Source: an uncultured Bradyrhizobium sp.
GTDB taxonomy: Bacteria; Pseudomonadota; Alphaproteobacteria; Rhizobiales; Xanthobacteraceae
DNA length: 64,000 nucleotides
NCBI RefSeq assembly: GCF_947648125.1
Contig: NZ_CANSMR010000006.1
Span: forward strand, 268,590-332,589
Reading direction: 5' to 3'
Shown in pieces: positions 42,472 to 50,990 of the stretch (the first letter of the stretch is position 1; each line of letters starts with the position of its first letter). A program made the position numbers and the translations under genes. The notes beneath the pieces were generated by a model. It was given only the letters and a program-made list of their open reading frames with translations. It was not told the DNA's origin and made no database searches.

Positions 42472-43755
42472 ATGCTGGATCAGCTTGAAGCCGACTTCCC
42501 CGAGCACACGCCGCGCCCTGTCGATGCGCCAAGGGCGCTCGAGGGGGTCCGTGTGATCGATTTCTCGCATTTCATCGCGGGACCGTTTGCGACCATGATC
42601 CTCGCCGACATGGGCGCCGAGGTGATCAAGGTCGAAGCGCCCGGCCGCGGTGACGATTTGCGCCGCTATCCCCCGGTGCATCCCGATCTCAGGCACGGTG
42701 CGCCGTTCCTCTGGACCAACCGCAACAAGCGCAGCGTCGCCCTCGATCTCAAATCGCCCGAGGGCCTGAAGGTCGCGCGCGAGCTGATCGCAACGGCGGA
42801 CGTCCTTGTCGAGAATTTTTCGGCGAGCGTGATGGCCCGGCTGGGGCTCGATTATGAGAGCTGCCGCAAGATCAAGCCCGAAATCATCTATTGCTCGGTG
42901 TCGGCCTATGGCCGCGACGGAGCGTTTTCGGACCGGCTCGGCTTCGATCCGATCGCGCAGGTCGAGAGCGGTTTTGTGTCCATGAACGGCTATGCCGACC
43001 GCGAGGGTGTGCGCGCATTGTCGCCGGTGATGGATATCAGCACCGCGATGATGGCCAGCAATGCGATCCTTGGCGCGTTGTTCGCACGCGAACGGAGCGG
43101 GCAGGGCCAGGCCATCGAGGTGTCGTTGTTCGAGAATGCCGTCCTGATGACCGGCTATGCGACCATGCAGTCGCTTTTCAACAATGCCGATCCGAAGCGA
43201 AGCGGCAACACCAGTCCGGATACGTGTCCGTCGGGTGTGTTTCAGGCCAGCGATTGCGCCTTCTATATCAATTGCGGCAACGACAAGATCTTTCAGCGCC
43301 TGATGGCGCAGGTTCTCGAACGCGAGGATCTCGCGGCGGCCGAGATCTACGCAACTGGCCCCGACCGAATCCGTCAGCGCGGGGAGCTGTTTGCGATTCT
43401 CGGCGATGCCTTTGCCCGGCAGCCCTGGTCGCACTGGCAGTCGCGGATGCGGGCGGCCGGGGTGCCCTGCGGTCAGGTGCGCACCGTCGGCGAGGCGATC
43501 CGCTCCGCGGAGGCAAGGGAGCGCGGGATCGTCACGAGGATCCCGCACGAGACGGTTGGTTGGGTGCCGAACGTGAACCTGCCGATCCGCTATTCGCGGA
43601 CGCCGATCGTCGATCCCGTTGCGGCACCAGCCGTTGGGCAACACACCGAGAATGTGCTGCGCGAGTTGCTCGGCTACGATGAGGCCGAGATCGCGCGCCT
43701 TGCCGCAGTCGGGGCCTTCGGCAACCAGCCTTCGCGTCGGGATGCCAAGCCGTGA
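42472..43755 (+). CDS. Family III CoA-transferase (CaiB/BaiF)
   Basis: A 427-residue CoA-transferase: GVRVIDFSHFIAGPFATMILADMGAEVIKVEAPGRGDD, NKRSVALDLKSPEG, ENFSASVMARLGLDYE, and D188 in SPVMDIST at the expected catalytic position. The ATG at 42472 is chosen, but a TTG at 42415 that overlaps the stop of the preceding gene would add 19 residues and suit translational coupling. It overlaps the thiolase GTG start by four bases. It is only distantly similar to the transferase at 36638, so a separate step is likely. Confidence 0.9.
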   Translation: MLDQLEADFPEHTPRPVDAPRALEGVRVIDFSHFIAGPFATMILADMGAEVIKVEAPGRGDDLRRYPPVHPDLRHGAPFLWTNRNKRSVALDLKSPEGLKVARELIATADVLVENFSASVMARLGLDYESCRKIKPEIIYCSVSAYGRDGAFSDRLGFDPIAQVESGFVSMNGYADREGVRALSPVMDISTAMMASNAILGALFARERSGQGQAIEVSLFENAVLMTGYATMQSLFNNADPKRSGNTSPDTCPSGVFQASDCAFYINCGNDKIFQRLMAQVLEREDLAAAEIYATGPDRIRQRGELFAILGDAFARQPWSHWQSRMRAAGVPCGQVRTVGEAIRSAEARERGIVTRIPHETVGWVPNVNLPIRYSRTPIVDPVAAPAVGQHTENVLRELLGYDEAEIARLAAVGAFGNQPSRRDAKP

Positions 43756-44948
43756 CGGCGCGCGCGCGAGACGAGCGGACGCTGCGTGGCCGTGTGGCTG
43801 TGATCGGGATTGGCGAGACGGAATATTATCGCCACGGTGCATCCCCCGACCCGGAATTCAAGCTCGCGCTGAAAGCCATCCTGGCGGCGTGCGAGGATGC
43901 CGGACTCGATCCGCGCGAGATCGACGGGTTCTCGTCCTACAGCGACGATCGCAACGAGGCCTCGCGGCTCGCGGCGGCGCTGGGGACGCATCGGTTGCGT
44001 TCCGCCACCATGCAATGGGGCGGAGGTGGCGGCGGTTGCTGTGCTGCGGTTGCCAACGCGGCGGCCTCGATCGTCGCGGGCCTCGCCGATTGTGTCGTGG
44101 TGTTCCGCTCGCTGGCGCAGGGCCAATATGGCCGGTTCGGACAGGCGGGCGGGATCCACACGGTTTCGGGCGAACGGTCCTACCTGATGCCTTATGGTGT
44201 GCTGGCGCCACCGCAGCGTTTTGCCATGCGGGTGCAGCGCTACATGCACGAGCATGGCGTGCGGCAAGAGGCGTTGCGCGCGATTGCGTTGGCCTCGTAT
44301 CACCATGCCCAGGCCAACCCGCGTGCCGTGATGCACGGCAAGCCGTTGGACGTTGCGAAATACGATGCCTCGCGCTGGATCGTGGAGCCCTTCCATCTCT
44401 ACGATTGCTGCATGGAAAATGACGGCGCCGCGGCCTTGGTGCTGGTATCGGCGGAGCGCGCCGCGGAATTCCGCCACAAGCCGGCCTATCTGCTCGGAGC
44501 TGCGTTCGGATCCGGACATCGCGCGGCCGCGACGGCGCACAACGCGCCGCTCTACGCCACGGCAAGTTTCGACACCGTCGCCCCCGATCTCTACCGCATG
44601 GCCGGCGTCGGGCCGTCCGATGTCGGCGTGGTCCAGGCGTACGAGAATTTCACCGGCGGTGTCGTGATGGCGCTGGCGGAGCACGGCTTCTTCAAGCCGG
44701 AGGAAGCCAACGACTTCCTGACCTTCGACAATTTGATCGCGCCGTCCGGGCGCTTGCCGCTCAACACCAGCGGCGGCAACCTCGCCGAATGCTACATGCA
44801 CGGTTTTGAGCTCGTCCTGGAAGCGGTTCGCCAGGTGCGCGGCACGTCGACGAACCAGGCTCGACGCAGCGAGGTCGCAATGGTCATCGGAGGTCCGATG
44901 GTCTCTCCCGCGAGCGACCTCATTTTGGGTTCGGAGGCCACCTTATGA
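43752..44948 (+). CDS. Thiolase-family protein (SCP-x/Ltp2-like)
   Basis: A 398-residue thiolase-fold protein. It lacks the classical thiolase CxS/GHP pattern: the region of the nucleophile reads WGGGGGGCCAAVANAAASI and the C-terminal region reads NTSGGNLAECYMHGFELVLEAV, as in lipid-transfer-type thiolases. The following gene encodes a DUF35 protein overlapping by four bases. In steroid side-chain catabolism, Ltp2 and a DUF35 partner act as a retro-aldolase, so an aldolase-like C-C cleavage is as plausible as thiolysis. The start is GTG 43752, overlapping the CoA-transferase stop. Confidence 0.85.
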   Translation: MTARARDERTLRGRVAVIGIGETEYYRHGASPDPEFKLALKAILAACEDAGLDPREIDGFSSYSDDRNEASRLAAALGTHRLRSATMQWGGGGGGCCAAVANAAASIVAGLADCVVVFRSLAQGQYGRFGQAGGIHTVSGERSYLMPYGVLAPPQRFAMRVQRYMHEHGVRQEALRAIALASYHHAQANPRAVMHGKPLDVAKYDASRWIVEPFHLYDCCMENDGAAALVLVSAERAAEFRHKPAYLLGAAFGSGHRAAATAHNAPLYATASFDTVAPDLYRMAGVGPSDVGVVQAYENFTGGVVMALAEHGFFKPEEANDFLTFDNLIAPSGRLPLNTSGGNLAECYMHGFELVLEAVRQVRGTSTNQARRSEVAMVIGGPMVSPASDLILGSEATL

Positions 44949-45394
44949 GCAACCCGAGCGCGCGCTATCTCCCGGCAGGTTTGCCCATTCCGGTCGCGGA
45001 GCCCGACGGCCTGTCCGCGCCCTATTGGGAAGGATTGCGTCAGGGCAAGCTGCTGGTGCAACGCTGCGGCCACTGCAACACCTGGCAGTTCGGACCCGAA
45101 TGGCTCTGCCACCGCTGCCACGCCTTCGACCCGGCATGGACCGAAGTCGCGCCGCGCGGCCGGATCTACAGCTGGGAGCGCGCGTGGCATCCGTCACATG
45201 TGGCGCTGAAGGGGCATGGACCGTACATCGCGGTGCTTGTCGAACTGCCGCATGCCGGGGGCATCCGCATGGTCGGCAATCTGCTCGGCGATCCCGAACA
45301 GGCGGTTGCAATCGGCGCCGATGTCGAAGGGGTCTTCGAGCATCACCCGGAGTCGAACCCGCCTTACTCCTTGCTGCAATGGCGCCGGGCGTAG
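44945..45394 (+). CDS. DUF35 OB-fold/zinc-ribbon protein, thiolase partner
   Basis: A 149-residue protein with a rubredoxin-like zinc ribbon (C41-C44, C55-C58: RCGHCNTWQFGPEWLCHRCHAF) followed by an OB fold (GRIYSWERAWHPSHVALKG, PYIAVLVELPHAGGIRMVGNL). The ATG overlaps the thiolase stop, so the proteins are made together and probably form a complex. DUF35 proteins help thiolases or aldolases position CoA substrates. It ends this gene block. Confidence 0.9.
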   Translation: MSNPSARYLPAGLPIPVAEPDGLSAPYWEGLRQGKLLVQRCGHCNTWQFGPEWLCHRCHAFDPAWTEVAPRGRIYSWERAWHPSHVALKGHGPYIAVLVELPHAGGIRMVGNLLGDPEQAVAIGADVEGVFEHHPESNPPYSLLQWRRA

Positions 45395-45526
45395 GTTTCT
45401 TCGGAGTTACTATCCATCCCTGCGCTTGATACGGGCAATCGATCGCGCGTCTACCGGAGATAGATGGTCCATGGATCGCTGCACCTGTGATCCGTCGCGG
45501 GTGACATCTGGTTTGCCTGCTTTCGC

Positions 45527-45541
45527 GTCAGCGTCGCTGAC
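45527..45541. promoter_or_regulatory. Perfect dyad upstream of amiC
   Basis: GTCAGCG-T-CGCTGAC lies in the 274-base gap between the DUF35 gene and amiC, about 130 bases before the amiC start. It may be an operator or hairpin near the amiC promoter. Nothing else in the gap stands out. Confidence 0.35.
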
Positions 45542-45668
45542 AGGATGAGCTGCCTGGGTCCTTGTCTCGCGGCAGATGACATGCAATCTTCCGCCCCCGG
45601 CAATGCTGTTCGAGAGCAACAAGAACAATAATCCCTCTCGTCCCTCCAATTCTGTCGAGGGCCTGATC

Positions 45669-46823
45669 ATGTCGAACCCTACCCAAGCGACCTCCGCTCC
45701 GTGGCGGATAGGCGTCCTGTTCTCGCGAACCGGCTTCATGTCGGTGATCGAGGAGACCCAGTATCAGGGCACGCAGCTTGCGATCGAGGAAGTGAACGAG
45801 GCGGGCGGGGTCTGCGGCCGTGAGCTGGTTCCCGTCGCCTACGACCCTGGCTCGGATTCGGCCGCCTATGGCCACTACGCCAAACGGTTGATGGTGGAGG
45901 ATCAGGTCAGCACTATATTCGGCTGCTACACCTCGTCGAGCCGCAAGGCGGTGCTGCCGGTGGTCGAACGGCTAAACGGCCTGCTGTGGTACCCGACGCT
46001 CTATGAGGGTTTCGAGGCGTCGCCGAACGTCATCTACACCGGCGCCTCGCCGAATCAAAACAGCCTCGCGCTGTGTCGCTATTTGATGGATACGTTCGGA
46101 ACACGATTCTATTTCGTGGGTTCGGACTACATCTATCCGCGCGAGTCCAACCGGGTGATGCGCGAACTGCTGAAGAGCAATGGCGGCTCGGTCGTGGGTG
46201 AGCGCTACGTTAATGTCTACGCGCGCTGGCAGGACTTTGTCCCGATCATCCAGGATATCAAGCGGGTCAGGCCCGACGTGATCTTCTCGACCGTCGTGGG
46301 GGAGGGCACGGTCTTTCTCTATCAGGCCTACGCGAATGTCGGGCTCGATCCAAAGCAAGTGCCGATCGCCAGCCTCACCACGACGGAAGCCGAAATCGCC
46401 GCCATGGGCTTCGATGTCGGCGAAGGACACGTCACCGCGGCGTCCTATTTCCAGGGTGTCGAGGGCAGTGCCAACAACGCGTTTGTGCAGCGTTTCAAGA
46501 AACGGTTCGGCGCCGACATCTCCACCAACATGTGCGCCGAGGCATCCTATTTCCAGCTGCATCTGTTTGCGAAGGCGCTCGAGCAGGTCAATTCGCTCGA
46601 CACCGAAGTGCTCCGCTCGATGGTGTTCGGCACCAGCTTTGATGCACCGCAAGGTGCCGTCACCGTCAACCCGATGTCGGGTCATACCGATCTGTGGACA
46701 CGCATCGGACGCGCCAACCGCCAGGGACAGTTCGATGTGGTCAGCCAGTCGAAGGAGCCGGTGCATGCGGATCCGTTCCTGATCGGGTATGGTCGTGCAA
46801 CGCAAACAGGAAGCGTCCAATGA
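45669..46823 (+). CDS. amiC: AmiC-like cytosolic amide sensor (negative regulator of amidase)
   Basis: A 384-residue protein with the same periplasmic-binding fold as UrtA/FmdD (RIGVLFSRTGFMSVIEETQYQGTQLAIEEVNEAGGVCGRELVPV, CYTSSSRKAVLPVVERLNGLLWYPTLYEG) but without a signal peptide; the ATG at 45669 starts MSNPTQATSAPWRIGV. In Pseudomonas, AmiC holds the antiterminator AmiR inactive until an amide binds. The overlap with the next gene, an AmiR-like ANTAR protein (ATGA), strongly supports that role. Confidence 0.92.
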   Translation: MSNPTQATSAPWRIGVLFSRTGFMSVIEETQYQGTQLAIEEVNEAGGVCGRELVPVAYDPGSDSAAYGHYAKRLMVEDQVSTIFGCYTSSSRKAVLPVVERLNGLLWYPTLYEGFEASPNVIYTGASPNQNSLALCRYLMDTFGTRFYFVGSDYIYPRESNRVMRELLKSNGGSVVGERYVNVYARWQDFVPIIQDIKRVRPDVIFSTVVGEGTVFLYQAYANVGLDPKQVPIASLTTTEAEIAAMGFDVGEGHVTAASYFQGVEGSANNAFVQRFKKRFGADISTNMCAEASYFQLHLFAKALEQVNSLDTEVLRSMVFGTSFDAPQGAVTVNPMSGHTDLWTRIGRANRQGQFDVVSQSKEPVHADPFLIGYGRATQTGSVQ

Positions 46824-47461
46824 ACGAGCAGTCGCGTAAGCCGTCGCTGAGCCGAGACGTCGGCGGACGCAAGACCATGGTTCAGGAACTTGCCGATCTG
46901 TCGGCTGTCGTGGTCGCGCCGGTCGACGATCAGGTCGGCATGCTGTTGCGCGAATTGCAGCGGTTCAGGATGCGGGTGCGTCAGGTCTGGCCGATGCCGG
47001 AGAGCGTGCCGGCCGATGCCGACGTGGTGTACTGCGAATATTCGCCTGATCTGGCGCGGCGCCTGCCGTGGATCCCCGGCGATGCGCGTTCGGCGCTGGT
47101 CGTGATCCTGCCGGCGACGGAAGCCGTTCACGCCGATGCGCTCTGTCATGCAACGCCCAACGCCGTTCTGCCGCGGCCGTTCACGCAGAATGCCGTGTTG
47201 TCCAGCCTCGTGCTGGCGCGCAGCCAGTTCAGCTACGAACGGCGGCTGCGCAGCAAGATCGAGAAGCTTGACGACAATCTGCGCTCGATGCGCACGGTGG
47301 AACGCGCCAAGGCGATCCTGATGGCGACGCGGCAGATGCCGGAAACCGAAGCCTATGGCTTCATTAGACGACAGGCGATGGATCGTCGCGTGTCGGCAAG
47401 CGCGGTCGCTGCGGCGATTGTTGACTCGTTCGAACTGCTTGGCTACGATCATCAACAGTAA
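46820..47461 (+). CDS. amiR: AmiR-like ANTAR-domain antiterminator
   Basis: A 213-residue protein. The N-terminal 150 residues form a receiver-like domain without a usual phosphoacceptor motif (LSAVVVAPVDDQVGMLLRELQRF). A coiled segment (SKIEKLDDNLRSMRTVERAK) leads to the C-terminal ANTAR RNA-binding domain (AKAILMATRQMPETEAYGFIRRQAMDRRVSASAVAAAIVDSFELL). AmiR binds leader RNA and prevents termination upstream of the amidase genes. Its start overlaps amiC. The leader right after its stop holds two hairpins and a terminator. Confidence 0.92.
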   Translation: MNEQSRKPSLSRDVGGRKTMVQELADLSAVVVAPVDDQVGMLLRELQRFRMRVRQVWPMPESVPADADVVYCEYSPDLARRLPWIPGDARSALVVILPATEAVHADALCHATPNAVLPRPFTQNAVLSSLVLARSQFSYERRLRSKIEKLDDNLRSMRTVERAKAILMATRQMPETEAYGFIRRQAMDRRVSASAVAAAIVDSFELLGYDHQQ

Positions 47462-47496
47462 GCCCCAATAGCGGGGCCGGCGGCGACAGCGCCGCC
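47462..47496 (+). promoter_or_regulatory. Tandem hairpins, candidate ANTAR target in the leader
   Basis: Hairpin 1: GCCCC-AATAGC-GGGGC (47462-47477). Hairpin 2: GGCGGC-GACAGC-GCCGCC (47479-47496), both with six-base loops. The loops share A-Y-A-G-C, so an A and a G are spaced as in the conserved A1/G4 of ANTAR-bound hexaloops, although the register in hairpin 2 requires an open G-C pair. They begin one base after the amiR stop and lie just upstream of an intrinsic terminator. Confidence 0.6.
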
Positions 47497-47514
47497 TTCG
47501 ACACAACCGGCAAC

Positions 47515-47567
47515 AAAGCCCTCCCAATGCTCGCGTAAGCGCGCATCGGGAGGGCTTTTTGTTTTTT
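47515..47567 (+). terminator. Strong intrinsic terminator between amiR and the amide transporter operon
   Basis: AAAGCCCTCCC (47515-47525) pairs with GGGAGGGCTTT (47548-47558), an inner stem (ATGCTCGC/GCGCGCAT, one mismatch) extends it, and a T-rich tract to 47567 follows. It lies 22 bases before the start of the next gene, so the downstream operon needs read-through or its own promoter after it. Together with AmiR this suggests antitermination control. Confidence 0.85.
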
Positions 47568-47588
47568 CAGTCCTGAAGGGAGCTAGGG

Positions 47589-48839
47589 ATGAGCATTTCA
47601 CGGCGGACTTTGCTGAGGAATACCGCGGCGCTTGGCGCATTTGCCGGCGCCGGACTGCCGCATATCTGGATCAAGAACGCCGACCTCGCTTACGCCGCGG
47701 GCGGCGAGATCAAGGTCGGTGTGTTGTTCTCGCTGACGGGAACGACTGCGATCATCGAGGAATCGCTCAACAAGGCGACGCTGCTTGCGATCGAGGAAAT
47801 CAACGCCGCGGGCGGCATCAAGGGCAGCAAGATCGTGCCGATCGTCGAGGATCCTGCGTCGGATCCGGCAACGTTCTCGGAGAAGGCCCGCAAGCTCGTC
47901 GTCGGCGACAAATGCGTGAGCGTGTTCGGCTCCTACACCTCGGCGAGCCGCAAGGCGGTGCTTCCGGTCTTCGAGCGGCAGAACAATCTCTATTGGTATC
48001 CGACGCTCTATGAGGGCCGCGAGTGCTCCAAGAACGTCATCTACACCGGCGCGGTGCCGAACCAGCAGCAGGACGAGTTCGTGCCGTGGCTAGTCAAGAA
48101 GTTCGGCAAGAAGTTCTATCTGATCGGCTCCAACTACATCTATCCGAAGGAAGAGAACAACTACTGCAAAAAGCTGCTCGAGAAGCTCGGCGGCGAGGTC
48201 GTGGCGGAAGAATATGTGCCGCTCGGCCATTCCGAATTCTCTTCCGTCATCAACAAGATCCGCTCGACGCAGCCGAACGTGATCTTCTCCACCGTGGTCG
48301 GCGATTCCGTGGTCGCACTGCATCGTCAGTACAAGGCGGCCGGTCTCGATCCCGAGAAGATGCCGATGGCGAGCCTGACGACGTCGGAGAACGAGGTCGC
48401 GGCGATGGGCGGAGAGGCGGCTGCCGGTCACTTCACCTCGGCGCCGTACTTCATGGTGCACAAGTCGCCTGAGAACGAGAAATTCGTCGAGGCCTACAAG
48501 AAGCGCTGGGGCGCCGACAAGGTGACGCATTTCGTCTCGGAGGCCTGCTACTTCCAGACCTATCTGTTCAAGCAGGCGGTCGAGAAGCTTGCGACCAGCG
48601 ACCTCACGCCGCCGAACATCCGCGATGCGGTCAAGGGCCAGGAAGTGATCGCGCCGCAGGGCAAGGTGCGGATCGAGCCGGAGAATTTGCACACCTGGCT
48701 GTGGCCGAAGATCGCGCAGGCGAAGTCGAACGGCCAGTTCGAGATTCTCGTCGAGGCCAAGGATTGGCTGAAGCCGGTGCCCTATGCGGCCTATCCCGGG
48801 CAGTCCTGCACCGAGAAGGGCCTGGTCGAGAAGAGCTGA
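47589..48839 (+). CDS. Amide/urea ABC transporter substrate-binding protein (UrtA type, second copy)
   Basis: A 416-residue binding protein with a twin-arginine-like signal (MSISRRTLLRNTAALGAFAGAG). Mature part: IKVGVLFSLTGTTAIIEESLNKATLLAIEEINAAGG, SYTSASRKAVLPVFERQNNLYWYPTLYEGRECSKNVIYTGAVPNQQ. It is closer in its YWYPTLYEG region to the AmiC-like protein than to the first UrtA at 13890. GAAGGGAG lies before the ATG. It heads the amidase operon, so short aliphatic amides are the probable ligands. Confidence 0.93.
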   Translation: MSISRRTLLRNTAALGAFAGAGLPHIWIKNADLAYAAGGEIKVGVLFSLTGTTAIIEESLNKATLLAIEEINAAGGIKGSKIVPIVEDPASDPATFSEKARKLVVGDKCVSVFGSYTSASRKAVLPVFERQNNLYWYPTLYEGRECSKNVIYTGAVPNQQQDEFVPWLVKKFGKKFYLIGSNYIYPKEENNYCKKLLEKLGGEVVAEEYVPLGHSEFSSVINKIRSTQPNVIFSTVVGDSVVALHRQYKAAGLDPEKMPMASLTTSENEVAAMGGEAAAGHFTSAPYFMVHKSPENEKFVEAYKKRWGADKVTHFVSEACYFQTYLFKQAVEKLATSDLTPPNIRDAVKGQEVIAPQGKVRIEPENLHTWLWPKIAQAKSNGQFEILVEAKDWLKPVPYAAYPGQSCTEKGLVEKS

Positions 48840-48964
48840 CGGGGGCTGACGACGGCCGTCGGCGTGCGGCGCCGGCGGCCGGCTTCCCGCAACGAAACTG
48901 GCCTCTCGCACACATGCGAGGGACGCAGGACGCACCAAACCGAATATCGAAAGCGGATCCCGAC

Positions 48965-49834
48965 GTGGACCAATTCATCGAACAAATCGTCACAGGCCTC
49001 AGCATCGGGTCGATCCTGCTGCTGGTGGCGCTCGGCCTGTCGATCATCTACGGCTCGATGGGCATCATCAATCTCGCCCATGGCGAGTTCGTGATGCTTG
49101 GCGCTTACGCGGCCTGGGTGTTCCACACCTATCTCGGGCTCGGCCTGCTGGCGAGCCTCGTTCCGATCTTCCTCGTGGTTGCCGCGTTCGGCTGGGTCAT
49201 CGAGCGCTACGTCCTGAGCCTGCTCAACAACCGGCCGCTCGATACGATCCTCGCCACCTGGGGCGTTGGCATCATGCTGCAGCAGGCGGTGCGACTGATG
49301 GTCGGCAGCGAGCTGCGCTATGTGCAGCTGCCGCCGGCGCTGTCCGACAGCATGGACGTGTTCGGCATCCCGATATCGTCGTATCGGGTGTTCCTGTTCG
49401 TCGTGTCGATCGCGCTGTTCGGGGCGACCTGGTTGCTCATGAACCGCACCACGGTCGGGATGAAATTGCGCGCCATCATCCAGGACCGCTCGGTCGCCGC
49501 CTCGTTCGGCATCAACGCCAAGCGGGTCTATGCATTGACCTTCGCCTATGGCGCGGGGCTTGCCGGACTTGCCGGCGCGCTGGTGTCGCCGCTCAAGAGC
49601 GTGTCGCCCGATATGGGCACCGGCTACGTGGTCGACGCCTTCATGGTGGTCGTGCTCGGCGGCGTGCAGAGCCTCGCCGGCACGGTGGCGAGCGCCTTCA
49701 TCCTCGGCGAGCTCTCCGGCGGCATCGCCTTCCTGCAGAACGACACGGTGGCCAAGACGATCGTGCTGCTCGCCATCGTCGTGCTCATCCGTTTCCGCCC
49801 CGAGGGGCTTTTCACCGCACGCGTGCGGGCCTGA
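48965..49834 (+). CDS. Amide/urea ABC transporter permease (UrtB type, second copy)
   Basis: A 289-residue LivH/UrtB-type permease: GSILLLVALGLSIIYGSMGIINLAHGEFVMLGAY, NNRPLDTILATWGVGIMLQQAVRLM and VVVLGGVQSLAGTVASAFILGE. I place the start at GTG 48965 (MDQFIEQIVTGLSIGS), which aligns with the family N-terminus; the ATG at 48914 would add 17 residues. The gap behind the binding-protein gene holds a 10-bp palindrome (48851-48860) and a small CTCGCA/TGCGAG hairpin (48905-48920). Confidence 0.9.
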   Translation: MDQFIEQIVTGLSIGSILLLVALGLSIIYGSMGIINLAHGEFVMLGAYAAWVFHTYLGLGLLASLVPIFLVVAAFGWVIERYVLSLLNNRPLDTILATWGVGIMLQQAVRLMVGSELRYVQLPPALSDSMDVFGIPISSYRVFLFVVSIALFGATWLLMNRTTVGMKLRAIIQDRSVAASFGINAKRVYALTFAYGAGLAGLAGALVSPLKSVSPDMGTGYVVDAFMVVVLGGVQSLAGTVASAFILGELSGGIAFLQNDTVAKTIVLLAIVVLIRFRPEGLFTARVRA

Positions 49835-49850
49835 GACAGATCGCTCATCT

Positions 49851-50990
49851 ATGCCGTCGAATGCTCCCAACTCCAGCGGATTGCAGCGCCTGATCGCGCA
49901 ACTTGCACCGTTGCTGATCGTTTCCGCGCTGGTTTTCGCGCTCCCGGTGCTGCTCAACAATGACTTCCTGCTCAACAAGGTCGCGCGCTATCTGGTGCTA
50001 GGCATCCTCACGATATCGCTCGGGCTGTCGTGGGGCTTCGGCGGCATCCTGAATCTCGGCCAGGCAATGAGCTTCGGGCTCGGCTCCTACGCGATGGCGA
50101 TGGCGCTGAAGCTCAAGACCGTGCCGGTGCATACGGGGGCCAGCGGACTGCCGGACTTCATGGTCTGGAACAATGTCCAGCATCTGCCGTGGTTCTGGGA
50201 GCCGTTCCGGTCGCTCAGCTTCGCCATCGCTGCAGGCCTGCTCGTGCCGGCGCTGGTTGCAGCAGCACTCGGCTGGTTCATGTTCCGGGGACGGGTCACC
50301 GGCGTCTACGTCTCGATCATCACGCTCGCCACCATGGTGGTGATCAATCTCGTGATCATCGACCAGCAGAGCTACACCGGCGGCTTCAACGGCATCACCG
50401 ATCTCGCCCAGCTCGAGCTGTTTGGCGTCGCGTTCGATGCCTATGGCCGCGCGACCTACTACCTCGTCGCCGGATGTGTGCTGCTCAGTCTGCTGGTGGC
50501 CTTTGCCTTCACCAAGTCCCGAGCCGGCCTGATCGTGCAGGCGATCCGCGACCACGAGAGCCGGGTGCGCTACTTCGGCTACGACGTCGCGCTCTACCAG
50601 ATCTTCGTATTCGCGCTGTCGGCGGCGATCGCAGGCCTCGCCGGCATGCTCTACACGGTGGTGATGGAATTCGCCTCGCCGACCTTCCTCGGCGTGCAGC
50701 TCTCGCTCTCGGTGGTGGTGTGGTGCGCGGTCGGCGGCAGGCAGAGCCTGGTCGGTGCGTTCCTCGGCGCGGTGCTGGTCGCGGGCATGCAGGGCGCGCT
50801 GTCGGAATCCGCGGCGTTCCTGGAAACCTGGACGCTGGTGATGGGCGCGCTGTTCGTGCTCGTGGTGCTGTTCCTGCCGAAGGGGCTCGCCGGCCTCGCG
50901 CAGGCCACCTGGCGCTGGCTTGCCCAGCGCAGACAGGCCGCCAGCGGCGCGGTCGCACGGGGTGTCAGCCAGACGGAGGGCAGCACATGA
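49851..50990 (+). CDS. Amide/urea ABC transporter permease (UrtC type, second copy)
   Basis: A 379-residue LivM/UrtC-type permease with about ten membrane segments. UrtC-type motifs are LSWGFGGILNLGQAMSFGLGSYAMAMALKLK, PDFMVWNNVQHLPWFWEPF and DQQSYTGGFNGITDLAQLELFG. The ATG at 49851 is 16 bases after the UrtB-type stop. Its end overlaps the ATPase start by four bases. Confidence 0.92.
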   Translation: MPSNAPNSSGLQRLIAQLAPLLIVSALVFALPVLLNNDFLLNKVARYLVLGILTISLGLSWGFGGILNLGQAMSFGLGSYAMAMALKLKTVPVHTGASGLPDFMVWNNVQHLPWFWEPFRSLSFAIAAGLLVPALVAAALGWFMFRGRVTGVYVSIITLATMVVINLVIIDQQSYTGGFNGITDLAQLELFGVAFDAYGRATYYLVAGCVLLSLLVAFAFTKSRAGLIVQAIRDHESRVRYFGYDVALYQIFVFALSAAIAGLAGMLYTVVMEFASPTFLGVQLSLSVVVWCAVGGRQSLVGAFLGAVLVAGMQGALSESAAFLETWTLVMGALFVLVVLFLPKGLAGLAQATWRWLAQRRQAASGAVARGVSQTEGST

